A DNA stretch of 64,000 nt from Salimicrobium album (lineage in GTDB: Bacteria > Bacillota > Bacilli > Bacillales > Halobacillaceae), in the NCBI RefSeq assembly GCF_900107115.1, contig NZ_FNOS01000003.1:248001-312000 (forward strand), in the 5' to 3' direction. The first letter of the stretch is position 1. Each line of letters opens with the position of its first letter. This document shows, in pieces, positions 17,751 through 26,648 of the stretch. A model generated the notes under the pieces. That model had not been told where the DNA came from and ran no database searches. It worked only from the letters and a program-made list of their open reading frames with translations. A program made the position numbers and the translations under genes.

Positions 17751-18587
17751 CTAGCTGAGTTTCTCTTCCAGATTATCTACCTTTGTCGGTTTTTCTTTCA
17801 GTTCTGATCGTGCTGCAAGGATAAGAATCGCCAGAATGATGACGGAACTGATCCAGAAAGCTACGGAATATTCACTGAGGAAAATCGCTTTGTAAAAAAT
17901 CGCTCCATAGATTCCTCCGAGCACCGGTCCGAGAATAGGGACCCAGGAATAGCTCCAATCCGAACCGCCTTTATTCGGAATAGGAAGTAAAGCATGGGCG
18001 ATACGCGGCCCGAGGTCACGAGCCGGGTTGATTGCATACCCTGTCGTTCCTCCGAGACTCATTCCGATAGCTACGATCAGAAGACCGACAATCGCCGGGT
18101 TGAGTCCCTGGGTAAAGTCGTTAGCTCCAATGAACAGTAGCCCCATTACGAGTACAAAAGTACCAAGAATCTCACTGACCAGGTTTGAAAAAGGACTGCG
18201 GATTGCCGGATCCGTCGAGAAAACGGCAAGTTTTGCTCCTTTATCTTCCGTGGCACGCCAGTGGGGAAGGTAATTCAGGAAGACGATCACACCGCCGATG
18301 AATGCTCCGATGATCTGGGCAGATATGTACATCGGCACCTTGGCCCACGGAAATTCTCCTATTGCAGCAAAACCAAGCGTAACGGCCGGGTTGATGTGTC
18401 CCCCGGAGACGTTACCGGAAGCATATACTCCCATCGTAACACCAAGACCCCAGGCGATCGTAATCAGTACCCAGCCTGTCCCTTCGGCTTTCGAACCTTT
18501 CAATACCACCCCTGCTACAACACCGCCACCGAATATGATGAGAATCATCGTCCCGATTATTTCAGCTAAAAATTCAGTCATTGTCAC
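17751..18587 (-). CDS. glpF: Glycerol facilitator (MIP/aquaglyceroporin)
   Basis: Channel for glycerol entry, 278 residues with six helices and both NPA boxes (HINPAVTLG near 65 and AINPARDLGPR near 190); Asp after the second NPAR is the glycerol-facilitator signature. It precedes glpK in the same operon. Transcription must pass the terminator hairpin at 18626-18677. Confidence 0.95.
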   Translation of the reverse strand: MTMTEFLAEIIGTMILIIFGGGVVAGVVLKGSKAEGTGWVLITIAWGLGVTMGVYASGNVSGGHINPAVTLGFAAIGEFPWAKVPMYISAQIIGAFIGGVIVFLNYLPHWRATEDKGAKLAVFSTDPAIRSPFSNLVSEILGTFVLVMGLLFIGANDFTQGLNPAIVGLLIVAIGMSLGGTTGYAINPARDLGPRIAHALLPIPNKGGSDWSYSWVPILGPVLGGIYGAIFYKAIFLSEYSVAFWISSVIILAILILAARSELKEKPTKVDNLEEKLS

Positions 18588-18625
18588 CTCTCCTTTTCGT
18601 CTGTTTAACGGTCGGGGACAAAAAA

Positions 18626-18677
18626 AGATTCACATGAGTAAGCACACCACTCCCGATGCGCCTGCTCATGTGAATCT
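18626..18677 (-). promoter_or_regulatory. Leader terminator/antiterminator of glpFK (GlpP-type control)
   Basis: A 13-bp perfect inverted repeat (CTCATGTGAATCT / AGATTCACATGAG) ends in T7 on the minus strand, forming an intrinsic terminator between the promoter and glpF. B. subtilis glpFK and glpD leaders carry a similar terminator that GlpP overrides in the presence of glycerol 3-phosphate. The glpP gene is not in the window. Confidence 0.75.
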
Positions 18678-18710
18678 CCGAATCTCCACCACACGTTTTA
18701 ACTTGTACAT

Positions 18711-18741
18711 ACACTATAGCGGATAGTGTAAGCGGTGTCAA
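18711..18741 (-). promoter_or_regulatory. glpFK promoter with overlapping dyad
   Basis: On the minus strand TTGACA (18741-18736), a 17-base spacer and TATAGT (18718-18713) form a near-consensus sigma-A promoter. An inverted repeat ACACTAT-N5-ATAGTGT (18711-18729) overlaps the -10 box and could be an operator. Confidence 0.7.
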
Positions 18742-18853
18742 TAAGTTCCGGAATTTTGCACACGGGCCCTGCGCATCTGTATCATTTTTCCTCATTCCCC
18801 GGGATTGTAAACCCTTATTACCATACTATCTATAAATTTTCTGAATTTTAAAA

Positions 18854-18894
18854 CACTCTGCTCCCTTTTCCGATCGTGGAAAGAAAACAGAGTG
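18854..18894 (-). terminator. Terminator after the M20 dipeptidase gene
   Basis: CACTCTG / CAGAGTG outer stem with an inner TTTTCC/GGAAA pairing; on the minus strand it exits into GTGTTTTAAAATT. The rest of 18742-18962 shows nothing else I can name. Confidence 0.6.
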
Positions 18895-18962
18895 CTTATT
18901 CAGCACTCTCACAGAACAAAACCCTCACGAACAGGGATGGCTGCCTGCTTCAAAAAAAACGA

Positions 18963-20306
18963 TCAATCTTCCTGAAAAGATTTATAGTACGCTTTCACTG
19001 TCTGTATTCCCCTTTTGAAATTGGACAGATGAAAGTGTTCATCGGGTGCGTGCATATTTTCGGACTGAAGGCCGAATCCCATCAGTACGGGCTCCGCTCC
19101 GAGTTCATTTCGGAACACCTCGACGATCGGTATGGAGCCTCCCTCTTTTGGATAGAGAGTTCTGTTTTTATAAAACTGTTCATAAGCCTTTCCGGCTTTT
19201 TGGATGTACTCATTACCGGCATCGACCGTCACTGCTTTCGCTTCTATCTGTTTATCAAGAGTAACCGAAGCGCCTGCAGGAGCTGTCGCTTCCACGTGCT
19301 CTCTGATTTTTTCGAACACATGAGAAGGGTCCTGTTCACCCGTCAGGCGGCAGCTTACTTTTGCCGTGGCCACTTTGGGTATTACGGTTTTCACACCCGC
19401 ACCCTGATAACCGGAAGTAATTCCGTTGAATTCCAGTGTCGGACGGAGACCGATCTGCTCAAGCGGAGTGTACCCCTCTTCCCCGTACAACGAAGTGAGC
19501 CCGAGTTCTCCTTTCAAAGCTTCTTCATGGAAAGGAATGCGCGCCATCTCTTCCCGCAGTTCATCCGTTACTTCAGGCACCCCTTCATAAAACCCTTCGA
19601 CATTCACTCTTCCGCTCTCATCATGGAAAGAGTCCAGCACTTTGACAAGATGATGCGCAGCGTTCGGTACCGCACCTCCATACGCTCCGGAATGGAGATC
19701 GGTAGCGGCAGTAGCAACTTCCATTTCAAAAGCCAAAGCGCCCCGGAGACCGGTTACAATCGCAGGAGTCTCTTCGTCTATCATCGGAGTATCGGAAATA
19801 AGCACGGCGTCACAGGCAAGCTTATCTTTATGCTCCTTAACGAAAGGGACGAGGCTGGGGCTGGCTATTTCCTCCTCGCCTTCTACACAGAGCTTGATAT
19901 TGACAGGCAGTTCCCCGTCCTCTTCCATTAATGACGCAATCGCTTTAACGTGGATGAGTACCTGGCCTTTATCATCCGTGGCTCCACGGGCAAAGAGCTT
20001 ACCGTCCCTGATTTCCGGGTGGAAAGGAGCGGACGTCCACAGTTCCACGGGATCAGCCGGCTGTACGTCATAATGGCCATACACGAGGAAAACAGGTTTG
20101 TCAGGCTGATGCAGCCAATCCGCATACACTACCGGATGACCATCCGTTTCCATAATCTCCACATTTTCCATCCCGCTGTTCCTGAGGTCGGAAGCGAGCC
20201 ATTCTGCCCCTTTCCTCACCTCGGCTTCATAGGCTGCGTCCGTGGAAATGGAAGGAATACTCAAAAAGTCGATTAAATCATTGATATATGTTTCTTCTTT
20301 ACTCAA
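18963..20306 (-). CDS. M20-family dipeptidase
   Basis: Zinc-dependent M20 peptidase of about 447 residues, closest in pattern to the cytosolic non-specific dipeptidase group. First metal motif GHYDVQP (near 80), then LFARGATDDKGQ (near 110) with the bridging Asp, and CVEGEEEIASPS (near 145) with the catalytic Glu. The dimerisation domain lies between about 185 and 335. TTG 20306 is preferred because AGGAGG lies 8 bases before it, while the upstream ATG precedes the ribosome site. Cytosolic peptide degradation is the likely role; the exact substrate is unknown. Confidence 0.88.
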   Translation of the reverse strand: MSKEETYINDLIDFLSIPSISTDAAYEAEVRKGAEWLASDLRNSGMENVEIMETDGHPVVYADWLHQPDKPVFLVYGHYDVQPADPVELWTSAPFHPEIRDGKLFARGATDDKGQVLIHVKAIASLMEEDGELPVNIKLCVEGEEEIASPSLVPFVKEHKDKLACDAVLISDTPMIDEETPAIVTGLRGALAFEMEVATAATDLHSGAYGGAVPNAAHHLVKVLDSFHDESGRVNVEGFYEGVPEVTDELREEMARIPFHEEALKGELGLTSLYGEEGYTPLEQIGLRPTLEFNGITSGYQGAGVKTVIPKVATAKVSCRLTGEQDPSHVFEKIREHVEATAPAGASVTLDKQIEAKAVTVDAGNEYIQKAGKAYEQFYKNRTLYPKEGGSIPIVEVFRNELGAEPVLMGFGLQSENMHAPDEHFHLSNFKRGIQTVKAYYKSFQED

Positions 20307-20361
20307 AACAGATCCTCCTGACATAAATCATATTTTCCCTCCATTGAACGAGGGAGACGTG

Positions 20362-21534
20362 CTAAAAGTTTTCCAAAAATAATCGAATGACATCCGCTCC
20401 GCCGATGAATGTCCCAAGAGAACTTCCGATATTTGTCAGTGCAATGACGAGCAGCACGCGCGTCGCTTTGTTGTTCCAGAAACCTTTGACGGAAGTCACG
20501 TCGTCGGAAAGGGATTCGAAGTCCCCCACATTCGGCCGCTTAATGTAAGCCTGGACGAACCCTGCGAACCAGCCGGCCGCAATAAGCGGATTCAATGAGG
20601 TGACAGGAGCCGCTACGAAAGCAGTCAGAATAGCGAGAGGATGCGCAAAGGCCGCAGCCGCTCCGACAGCTGAAACGATGCCGTTCCAGAGGACCCAGCT
20701 GAGCGTCTGCTGCATACCGGCTTCCGCATTCATCGTAAAGGTATAGGCGATGAGCGCTATAATGAAAACAGGGATGGCCCAGCCGATGATTTTCGGCCAT
20801 GGAGATTTTTTCGGACGTTCTCTCAACGCTTCGAGGTCGTGCTCCCTGTGCACTTCCTTCGTAATCCCGGGAACGTGGGCAGCTCCAAGAACGGCTACCA
20901 CTTTCTTTCCGGGAGCCGTACGGATCTTCTCGGCGAGATACTGATCCCTTTCGTCGATAAGCGGCTGCTTCAGTCTCGGAAAGTTATCGCTGAAGTCTTC
21001 AAGCATCGCATCCAGCATATCCTGCTCCTTCATCTTTTCCAGATCTTCCTCCGATATCGATTCTTTGGAGAAAATACCTGCAAACAGGGAAAGCATGAGT
21101 TTCGCTTTCCCTTTGAAACCAAGGTTCCCCCATATACGGGCAAACGTCAGCTGAATGTTCCGGTCGGCAAGGACGAGTTCGGCACCCGATGCTTCGGCTG
21201 ATTCAATCCCCTGGATCATTTCCTGACCTGCTTTAATCCCGAACTGTTCCGCCATTCGTTTCTGGAAAGACGAAATCGCCAGGTTCATGAGCAGCAGCGT
21301 CGCTTTCTTCTCCTTAATGATCTGGAAAATGTCCATATTTCTCCACTGGTTTCCCTCGACGACGGAATGATACCGCTGTTCGTCAAGCTCCACACAGACG
21401 CTGTCCGGTTCTTCCTGCTCCACTACTTCCTTCACCTGCAGAGCACTCGCCCTGGAGACGTGAGCGGTACCGATGAGCACTATTTCTTTATCCTCAATCT
21501 GAATCCGTGTTATATAATCCTCATGTTCTTTCAT
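20362..21534 (-). CDS. TraB/PrgY-like membrane protein
   Basis: A 390-residue TraB-family protein named after enterococcal pheromone-shutdown proteins, now seen as a Tiki/EreA-like putative hydrolase fold. The N-terminal domain has IGTAHVSRAS (21-30), CVELDEQRY and AVLGAAHVPGI (near 215), with three or four membrane helices in the C-terminal 150 residues. Family roles include peptide pheromone degradation. Its presence in a genome with a peptide signalling locus at 33-34 kb is notable, but no link is shown. Confidence 0.82.
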   Translation of the reverse strand: MKEHEDYITRIQIEDKEIVLIGTAHVSRASALQVKEVVEQEEPDSVCVELDEQRYHSVVEGNQWRNMDIFQIIKEKKATLLLMNLAISSFQKRMAEQFGIKAGQEMIQGIESAEASGAELVLADRNIQLTFARIWGNLGFKGKAKLMLSLFAGIFSKESISEEDLEKMKEQDMLDAMLEDFSDNFPRLKQPLIDERDQYLAEKIRTAPGKKVVAVLGAAHVPGITKEVHREHDLEALRERPKKSPWPKIIGWAIPVFIIALIAYTFTMNAEAGMQQTLSWVLWNGIVSAVGAAAAFAHPLAILTAFVAAPVTSLNPLIAAGWFAGFVQAYIKRPNVGDFESLSDDVTSVKGFWNNKATRVLLVIALTNIGSSLGTFIGGADVIRLFLENF

Positions 21535-21610
21535 AATTGAACCTACCTTTTTAACAAGCTACTTATCATTTTATACTAAATGAGTAACTCTGAATACATA
21601 TAAACATCCG

Positions 21611-21643
21611 TGACATTTATCACGAATAAATACTGACATTTGT
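21611..21643 (+). promoter_or_regulatory. Direct repeats upstream of the desaturase gene
   Basis: TGACATTTAT (21611-21620) and TGACATTTGT (21634-21643) repeat with a 23-base period just upstream of the desaturase gene. The first also forms GTGA-N6-TCAC. They are candidate DesR sites by position and by analogy with B. subtilis des. Confidence 0.4.
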
Positions 21644-21706
21644 GCCTTATACCTGCTCCTAATTTAAGTTACGATATAGAAACAACGGAACACGGGAGGC
21701 TCAACT

Positions 21707-22726
21707 ATGGAAAAAGAAAAACAGAAACAGCTTAAAAAAGACGTTTCGGAATTCGCAAAGCCCGATACTAAAGCCGGAATAATCCAGCTGCTCAATACTA
21801 TGGTACCTTTTGTCACACTTTGGATCCTGGCCTATCTCTCCCTGGAGATATCTGCATGGCTTGCCGTACCGGTAGCCATCCTTGCCGGGGCTTTCGTCGT
21901 AAGGATTTTCATCATCTTTCACGACTGTACGCACTCTTCTTTTCTGCCAAGCCAGAAAGCCAATCGTACCATCGGCATTATCAGCGGTATTTTGACTCTT
22001 TTCCCTTTCGATAAATGGAAACGGAGCCACTCTATCCACCATGCGACAAGCGGGAACCTGGATAAGCGCGGTACCGGTGATATATGGGTGATGACGGTGG
22101 AAGAATATCTTCAGGCTTCAAAACGCGAACGTTTCATTTACCGTATGTACCGGAATCCTATCGTCATGTTCGGATTCGGTCCCATTTATCTTTTCCTTAT
22201 CTCCAACCGTTTCAACCGTAAAGGTGCGAAGAAAAAGGAACGCGTGAATACCTACGTAACTAATATATCTGCCGTACTCATTTACGGAACGATCATTGCA
22301 ACACTCGGATGGGAAGCTTTCCTTCTCGTGCAGCTGCCGATCCTTTACGTGTCCGGCATGCTCGGAATATGGCTTTTTTACGTTCAGCATCAGTTCGAAG
22401 ATTCTTACTTCGAGGACGAATCGGAGTGGGATTTCGTTAAAGCGGCTGTCGACGGAAGTTCCTACTACCGTCTCCCGAAAGTCTTCCAGTGGATTTCCGG
22501 AAATATCGGCTTCCACCACGTGCACCATCTGAGTCCAAGAGTACCCAACTATAAACTTGAGGAAGCTCACGAATCTACGCCTCCTCTCCAGTACGCGACG
22601 ACTATTACGTTGCTTACCAGTCTGGAATCGGTCCGGTTCCGGCTTTATGATACCGCCAACAAAACTTTCGTTTCTTTCAAGGAAGTGAAGCCCCTGTTAA
22701 AAAGCAATGCAGGGACTTCCGGTTAA
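21707..22726 (+). CDS. des: Acyl-lipid fatty acid desaturase
   Basis: Membrane di-iron desaturase that introduces a double bond into phospholipid acyl chains to keep membranes fluid in the cold. The 339 residues contain the three histidine boxes HDCTHSS (near 68), HSIHHATSG (near 107) and HHVHH (near 272), between hydrophobic segments. ATG follows CGGGAGG. It is followed by a terminator and then by desK-desR, the same order as B. subtilis des-desKR, which senses membrane thickness. Confidence 0.93.
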   Translation: MEKEKQKQLKKDVSEFAKPDTKAGIIQLLNTMVPFVTLWILAYLSLEISAWLAVPVAILAGAFVVRIFIIFHDCTHSSFLPSQKANRTIGIISGILTLFPFDKWKRSHSIHHATSGNLDKRGTGDIWVMTVEEYLQASKRERFIYRMYRNPIVMFGFGPIYLFLISNRFNRKGAKKKERVNTYVTNISAVLIYGTIIATLGWEAFLLVQLPILYVSGMLGIWLFYVQHQFEDSYFEDESEWDFVKAAVDGSSYYRLPKVFQWISGNIGFHHVHHLSPRVPNYKLEEAHESTPPLQYATTITLLTSLESVRFRLYDTANKTFVSFKEVKPLLKSNAGTSG

Positions 22727-22749
22727 AAACCGTTATTCATCATAAAAGT

Positions 22750-22785
22750 GAGACCGCCCCGTGTTTGCCGGGACGGTCTCTTTCG
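22750..22785 (+). terminator. Terminator after des
   Basis: GAGACCG-containing stem (GAGACCGCCCCG / CGGGACGGTCTC with one mismatch) followed by TTTC. It separates des from desKR. Confidence 0.75.
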
Positions 22786-22819
22786 TGTGTGATATGCTAA
22801 AAGAAAAGGAGTAACTTCT

Positions 22820-23947
22820 ATGCAGCAATGGTACCATATACTTCCAAAACATACGGGGCTCGGCGCATATATATGGATCGTTTTCTGCGTCCTTCCCTTT
22901 TTCTTCATATTCAGATCATCTTCCGTGCTGGAAATTGTGTTCGGTATTCTGATGACCTTCATTTTCTTCCTCTGTTATCGGTGGTCCTTTTCGTCAAATA
23001 GTCGTATGATTTACCTCTTCGTCAGTATAGAAATAGCTATAAGCCTCCTTATGACTTTCCTTTTCGGATACGTCTATTTCGCCTTGTTTCTTGCCTACTT
23101 TATCGGAAGCATCCGTCACCGCGGAGGGTTTATAGCTCTGTATACGGTCCATTTGATGACTACCTTTATAGCGACGGTGATGACTTTCATTATGCAGATG
23201 GATTCTCTGTTTCCCTACCTTCCCTTCGTAACGATTGCTCTTATAGGGGTAGTGCTTCTCCCTTTTACCGTCCGGTACCGGAGAAATCAGGAAATTCTCG
23301 AAGACGCCCTTGAAGATGCTAATGAACGTATTTCCCAGCTTGTAGTGACAGAAGAAAGAGAAAGAATAGCAAGAGACCTTCATGATACACTTGGTCAGAA
23401 ACTGTCTATGATCGGTCTGAAAAGCGAACTGGCCGGAAAGCTCATAGAACAGAAACCGGCCCAGGCGAAAGATGAAATGAGGGACATACACGACACCGCC
23501 CGCACAGCATTGAAAGAAGTAAGGGAAATGGTTTCTGACATGAGAGCAGCATCTCTTGAAGATGAATGGATACGTGCCCGGCAAATGATAGAGACAGCCG
23601 GAATGACTTTCGAAGAGTCCGGAGCTCCGGGTTCGGTACACCTGCCTCCCCTGATTGAGCACGTACTCAGCATGTGCCTGAAAGAAGCGGTGACGAATGT
23701 AACAAGACACAGCAACGCTTCCGTATGTCAAATCGCTATCGACCAGGGAGAAGAAGATACTCTGCTTACCGTTACAGATGACGGAGACGGCTTCAGCAAA
23801 GACGAGTATAGTGATGGGAGCGGTCTGAAAGGAATGAAGGAGCGGCTGGAATTTGTCAACGGAACGCTTAAGATTGAACAGAACGCAAAAACTGCCCTGA
23901 ACTTTTACGTACCGACCATCATTAAGCAGAAGGAGGAACTTTCATGA
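22820..23947 (+). CDS. desK: Membrane thermosensor histidine kinase DesK
   Basis: Sensor kinase of 375 residues with four or five N-terminal membrane helices (about 15-150), a linker coiled coil (155-180), the HisKA_3 helix with phospho-acceptor H188 in ARDLHDTLGQ (the same residue number as B. subtilis DesK) and a HATPase domain (EAVTNVTRHS N-box, DDGDGF, GLKGMKERL). It overlaps desR by 4 bases. In B. subtilis, DesK phosphorylates DesR when the membrane becomes ordered at low temperature. Confidence 0.93.
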   Translation: MQQWYHILPKHTGLGAYIWIVFCVLPFFFIFRSSSVLEIVFGILMTFIFFLCYRWSFSSNSRMIYLFVSIEIAISLLMTFLFGYVYFALFLAYFIGSIRHRGGFIALYTVHLMTTFIATVMTFIMQMDSLFPYLPFVTIALIGVVLLPFTVRYRRNQEILEDALEDANERISQLVVTEERERIARDLHDTLGQKLSMIGLKSELAGKLIEQKPAQAKDEMRDIHDTARTALKEVREMVSDMRAASLEDEWIRARQMIETAGMTFEESGAPGSVHLPPLIEHVLSMCLKEAVTNVTRHSNASVCQIAIDQGEEDTLLTVTDDGDGFSKDEYSDGSGLKGMKERLEFVNGTLKIEQNAKTALNFYVPTIIKQKEELS

Positions 23948-24540
23948 TTCGTATGGTAATCGCAGAGGATCAGCAGATGCTGCTCGGGGCGCTCGCCACG
24001 CTTCTTGATCTCGAAGAAGGGATAGAAGTCGTCGGCAAGGCGGGAGACGGGGAAGAACTGCTTCGCCTTGCGCGGGAGCTGAAACCGGATATATGTATGC
24101 TCGATATCGAAATGCCGAAAAAGGACGGACTGGACGCTGCCGGAGAATTGAAGGACTTTCCGTGCAGGGTTATTATCCTTACTACGTATGCACGCTCCGG
24201 ATACTTTCAAAGAGCCAAAAATGCAGGGGTACACGGCTATTTGCTGAAAGACAGTCCAAGTGACGATCTTGCCGCTTCCATCCGCAAAATCCATGAAGGA
24301 GCTAAAATTTACGACCCGGAACTGGTCGATCTCGCCTTCACGGATCCGAGCCCCCTCACCGAAAGGGAAAAACAGGTGGTCGCACTTATGTCCGAAGGCA
24401 AGAATACGAAAGCTATCGCCGAGTCGCTGTTTATAGCTCCGGCAACCGTAAGGAACTATGTGTCCATCATTCTGGACAAACTGGGCGTAACTAACCGTAT
24501 CGAAGCTATACAGTACTGCCAGGAGAAAGGATGGATATAA
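23944..24540 (+). CDS. desR: Response regulator DesR
   Basis: A 198-residue NarL-type regulator: receiver (E8-D9, phospho-acceptor D54 in MLDIEMP, Lys of LLKDSP near 102) and LuxR-type helix-turn-helix (LTEREKQVVALMSEGKNTK, near 138-156). Start overlaps desK as ATGA. It should activate des transcription; the TGACATTTRT repeats upstream of des are candidate sites. Confidence 0.92.
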   Translation: MIRMVIAEDQQMLLGALATLLDLEEGIEVVGKAGDGEELLRLARELKPDICMLDIEMPKKDGLDAAGELKDFPCRVIILTTYARSGYFQRAKNAGVHGYLLKDSPSDDLAASIRKIHEGAKIYDPELVDLAFTDPSPLTEREKQVVALMSEGKNTKAIAESLFIAPATVRNYVSIILDKLGVTNRIEAIQYCQEKGWI

Positions 24541-24594
24541 GTCAGTTTCAGTTCCCCCGGAAAGGGAAAGGTAGAGAAAAAGGAGTGAGAAACG

Positions 24595-26022
24595 ATGAGT
24601 AAAAGACCAGTCGTCGCCCTGACCGGGGCCAGTGGATACATCGGCCAGAATCTGCTGAAAAAAATCGAGGATAAAGCTGATATTATAGCTCTTTCCCGGA
24701 ATGGAGATAACTACGAGGACAGTGAGCACATCCAGTGGAGATCCTGTGATCTGTATTCAATGAATGACGCCGAGAAAGCCCTGAAGGGGGCTGATGTAGC
24801 CGTTTACCTGGTACACTCCATGATGCCATCGGCAAAGCTTAACCAGGGGTCTTTTGAAGACATGGACGTCATTTTAGCCGATAACTTCGCTCAGGCTGCC
24901 AAAAAGAACAATGTAAAAAGAATCGTCTATCTGACCGGTATTGTGCCGAGAGACGGGGAGCCTCTTTCCAGACACTTGCGCAGCCGTCTGGAAGTCGAAA
25001 ATATACTTCGTGCCTACGGTACTCCCGTCACTGCAATCAGAGCCGGGCTGATTGTAGGTCCGAAAGGCTCTTCTTTTCCGATTCTCGCAAAGCTTGTGAA
25101 GCGCCTTCCGATCATGGTGCTGCCAAAATGGACGCGTATGGATACCCAGCCTATTGCACTGCCGGATGTTCTTAACGCCCTCGATGAAGGATTGGAGAAC
25201 GAAGAGATTTCCAACCGGTCCATCGATGTCGGCGGTCCGGAGGTAATGACTTACTGGGATATGATGTTGAAAACTGCAGCCATAATGGGACGAAAGCCGA
25301 AGGCCATACCGGTACCGTTCATCACCGTGAAACTGTCCAGACTGTGGGTAAGTATGGTGACCGGAGCATCGAAAGAAATCGTCTATCCGCTTATCGAAAG
25401 CCTTAAACATCCGATGGTCGTACAGAAAGAGAACTATGTGGAGGGTATCAGCGACGGCGAAATTACTTTTGAAGAATCCGCAAAACACGCTCTGGAAAGC
25501 GAACGTCAGGAAGGAATACGGCTGAAACTCCCCCAACTCCCATCTTTCAAGCAGGATGTCCGTTCCGTACAGAGAATCATTCTGCCGGAAGGAGAAACGG
25601 CGGACAGTACTGCCCTTTACTACGTGGAATGGCTGGAATCGTTATTGAACCCCTGGATCCGCACCACCGTGGACGAAGAACATTGCTGTAAAGTAGGTAC
25701 CTCATTCAGTTCAAAATCGCTGCTGGAACTTTCCTACTCCAGAGAACGAAGCACGGCGGATCGTGCCCTTTACTATATTACCGGGGGGCTGCTTACAGAT
25801 TCCGAAAAGAATTCCCGCGGAAGACTCGAATTCAGGAAGATTCCCGAAAAAAATGAGCTTATAGTCGCTATTCATGAATATATGCCTTCGCTTCCGTGGT
25901 TCGCCTATAAGTACACCCAGGCTTTTTCGCATCTTATCGTTATGCGTCTGTTCAGCAACCACATGAAAAAGAAAAGCACCGAAACGGTATACAGCGAAAG
26001 TACCGACCCTGCAAATGGATAA
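24595..26022 (+). CDS. NAD(P)-binding epimerase-like protein with DUF2867 domain
   Basis: A 475-residue protein with an N-terminal Rossmann domain (TGASGYIGQNLLKK at 10-23) of the NmrA/atypical SDR type (to about 290) and a C-terminal DUF2867 domain (about 315-465), a combination found in YfcH/YesF-like proteins. The function is unknown; no SDR Tyr-x3-Lys pair is evident. It begins 54 bases after desR without an obvious terminator between, so it may be read with desKR. AAAAAGGAGTG precedes the ATG. Confidence 0.78.
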   Translation: MSKRPVVALTGASGYIGQNLLKKIEDKADIIALSRNGDNYEDSEHIQWRSCDLYSMNDAEKALKGADVAVYLVHSMMPSAKLNQGSFEDMDVILADNFAQAAKKNNVKRIVYLTGIVPRDGEPLSRHLRSRLEVENILRAYGTPVTAIRAGLIVGPKGSSFPILAKLVKRLPIMVLPKWTRMDTQPIALPDVLNALDEGLENEEISNRSIDVGGPEVMTYWDMMLKTAAIMGRKPKAIPVPFITVKLSRLWVSMVTGASKEIVYPLIESLKHPMVVQKENYVEGISDGEITFEESAKHALESERQEGIRLKLPQLPSFKQDVRSVQRIILPEGETADSTALYYVEWLESLLNPWIRTTVDEEHCCKVGTSFSSKSLLELSYSRERSTADRALYYITGGLLTDSEKNSRGRLEFRKIPEKNELIVAIHEYMPSLPWFAYKYTQAFSHLIVMRLFSNHMKKKSTETVYSESTDPANG

Positions 26023-26024
26023 AA

Positions 26025-26066
26025 AAAGAACGTGAGAGGTCCTACAGTTGACCTTTCACGTTCTTT
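26025..26066. terminator. Bidirectional terminator
   Basis: A 17-bp stem (AAAGAACGTGAGAGGTC / GACCTTTCACGTTCTTT, one mismatch) with an 8-base loop lies between the DUF2867 gene and the convergent padR gene. Confidence 0.85.
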
Positions 26067-26599
26067 CATTTGTGCTCTTTTTCCAGCCATGCGGCCACTT
26101 CCTGCAGCCACTCTCTGTCTGTTCGCATCCTTTGCTGAAAATGCTTATGAATATAGTACCCCGCTCCCCTCTCCTGACGGGTCTCCCCCTCCTTCATTTC
26201 AATCGATTCTATCCATTTCCTTACAGCTTCTGCCACTGAATTCCGGTCGGAATATCGGACGAATAAAAGAGCCGGGTATACGGTGGTTATCTCCATCTTC
26301 TGATCAAGGAACGCATACAGAATCCGATTGGAAAGCTCTTCTTTTCCCTGGTCCGTAATTTCATATACGGTACGGCTCGGGCGTTTCTCCACCTGCTCCT
26401 GTTTTATAGCCTTTATATGTCCTCTTTCCGCCGCCCTTTTTATGTTGTGATAAAGATTACCTTCGGTTACGGGGAAGAGTTGATTCCAGTGCTGTTGTTT
26501 CATGATCATCTTCATTTCATAAGGGTGCCTCGGGGTCTCCCTCAACAGTCCCAGTATCAGTATCTGCATCGACATATCGGGATTCGCCTCTCTTTGCAT
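26066..26599 (-). CDS. PadR-family transcriptional regulator
   Basis: A 177-residue winged-helix regulator of the PadR family (LILGLLRETPRHPYEMKMIM at 11-30, then the wing near 50-75 and YEITDQGKEEL) with a C-terminal dimerisation helix region. PadR proteins usually repress drug pumps or stress genes. The target is unknown; candidates are the nearby SDR (26649) or MFS pump (27544). No strong ribosome site: the ATG follows ACGATAAATGCAAAG. Confidence 0.82.
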   Translation of the reverse strand: MQREANPDMSMQILILGLLRETPRHPYEMKMIMKQQHWNQLFPVTEGNLYHNIKRAAERGHIKAIKQEQVEKRPSRTVYEITDQGKEELSNRILYAFLDQKMEITTVYPALLFVRYSDRNSVAEAVRKWIESIEMKEGETRQERGAGYYIHKHFQQRMRTDREWLQEVAAWLEKEHK

Positions 26600-26619
26600 T
26601 TATCGTTATCAAAAAATAA

Positions 26620-26640
26620 GCTGCCCTGATTAAGGGCAGC
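26620..26640 (-). terminator. Terminator after the SDR gene
   Basis: GCTGCCCT / AGGGCAGC stem with a 5-base loop; the minus-strand exit reads TTATTTTTT. Confidence 0.85.
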
Positions 26641-26648
26641 CTGCACTA

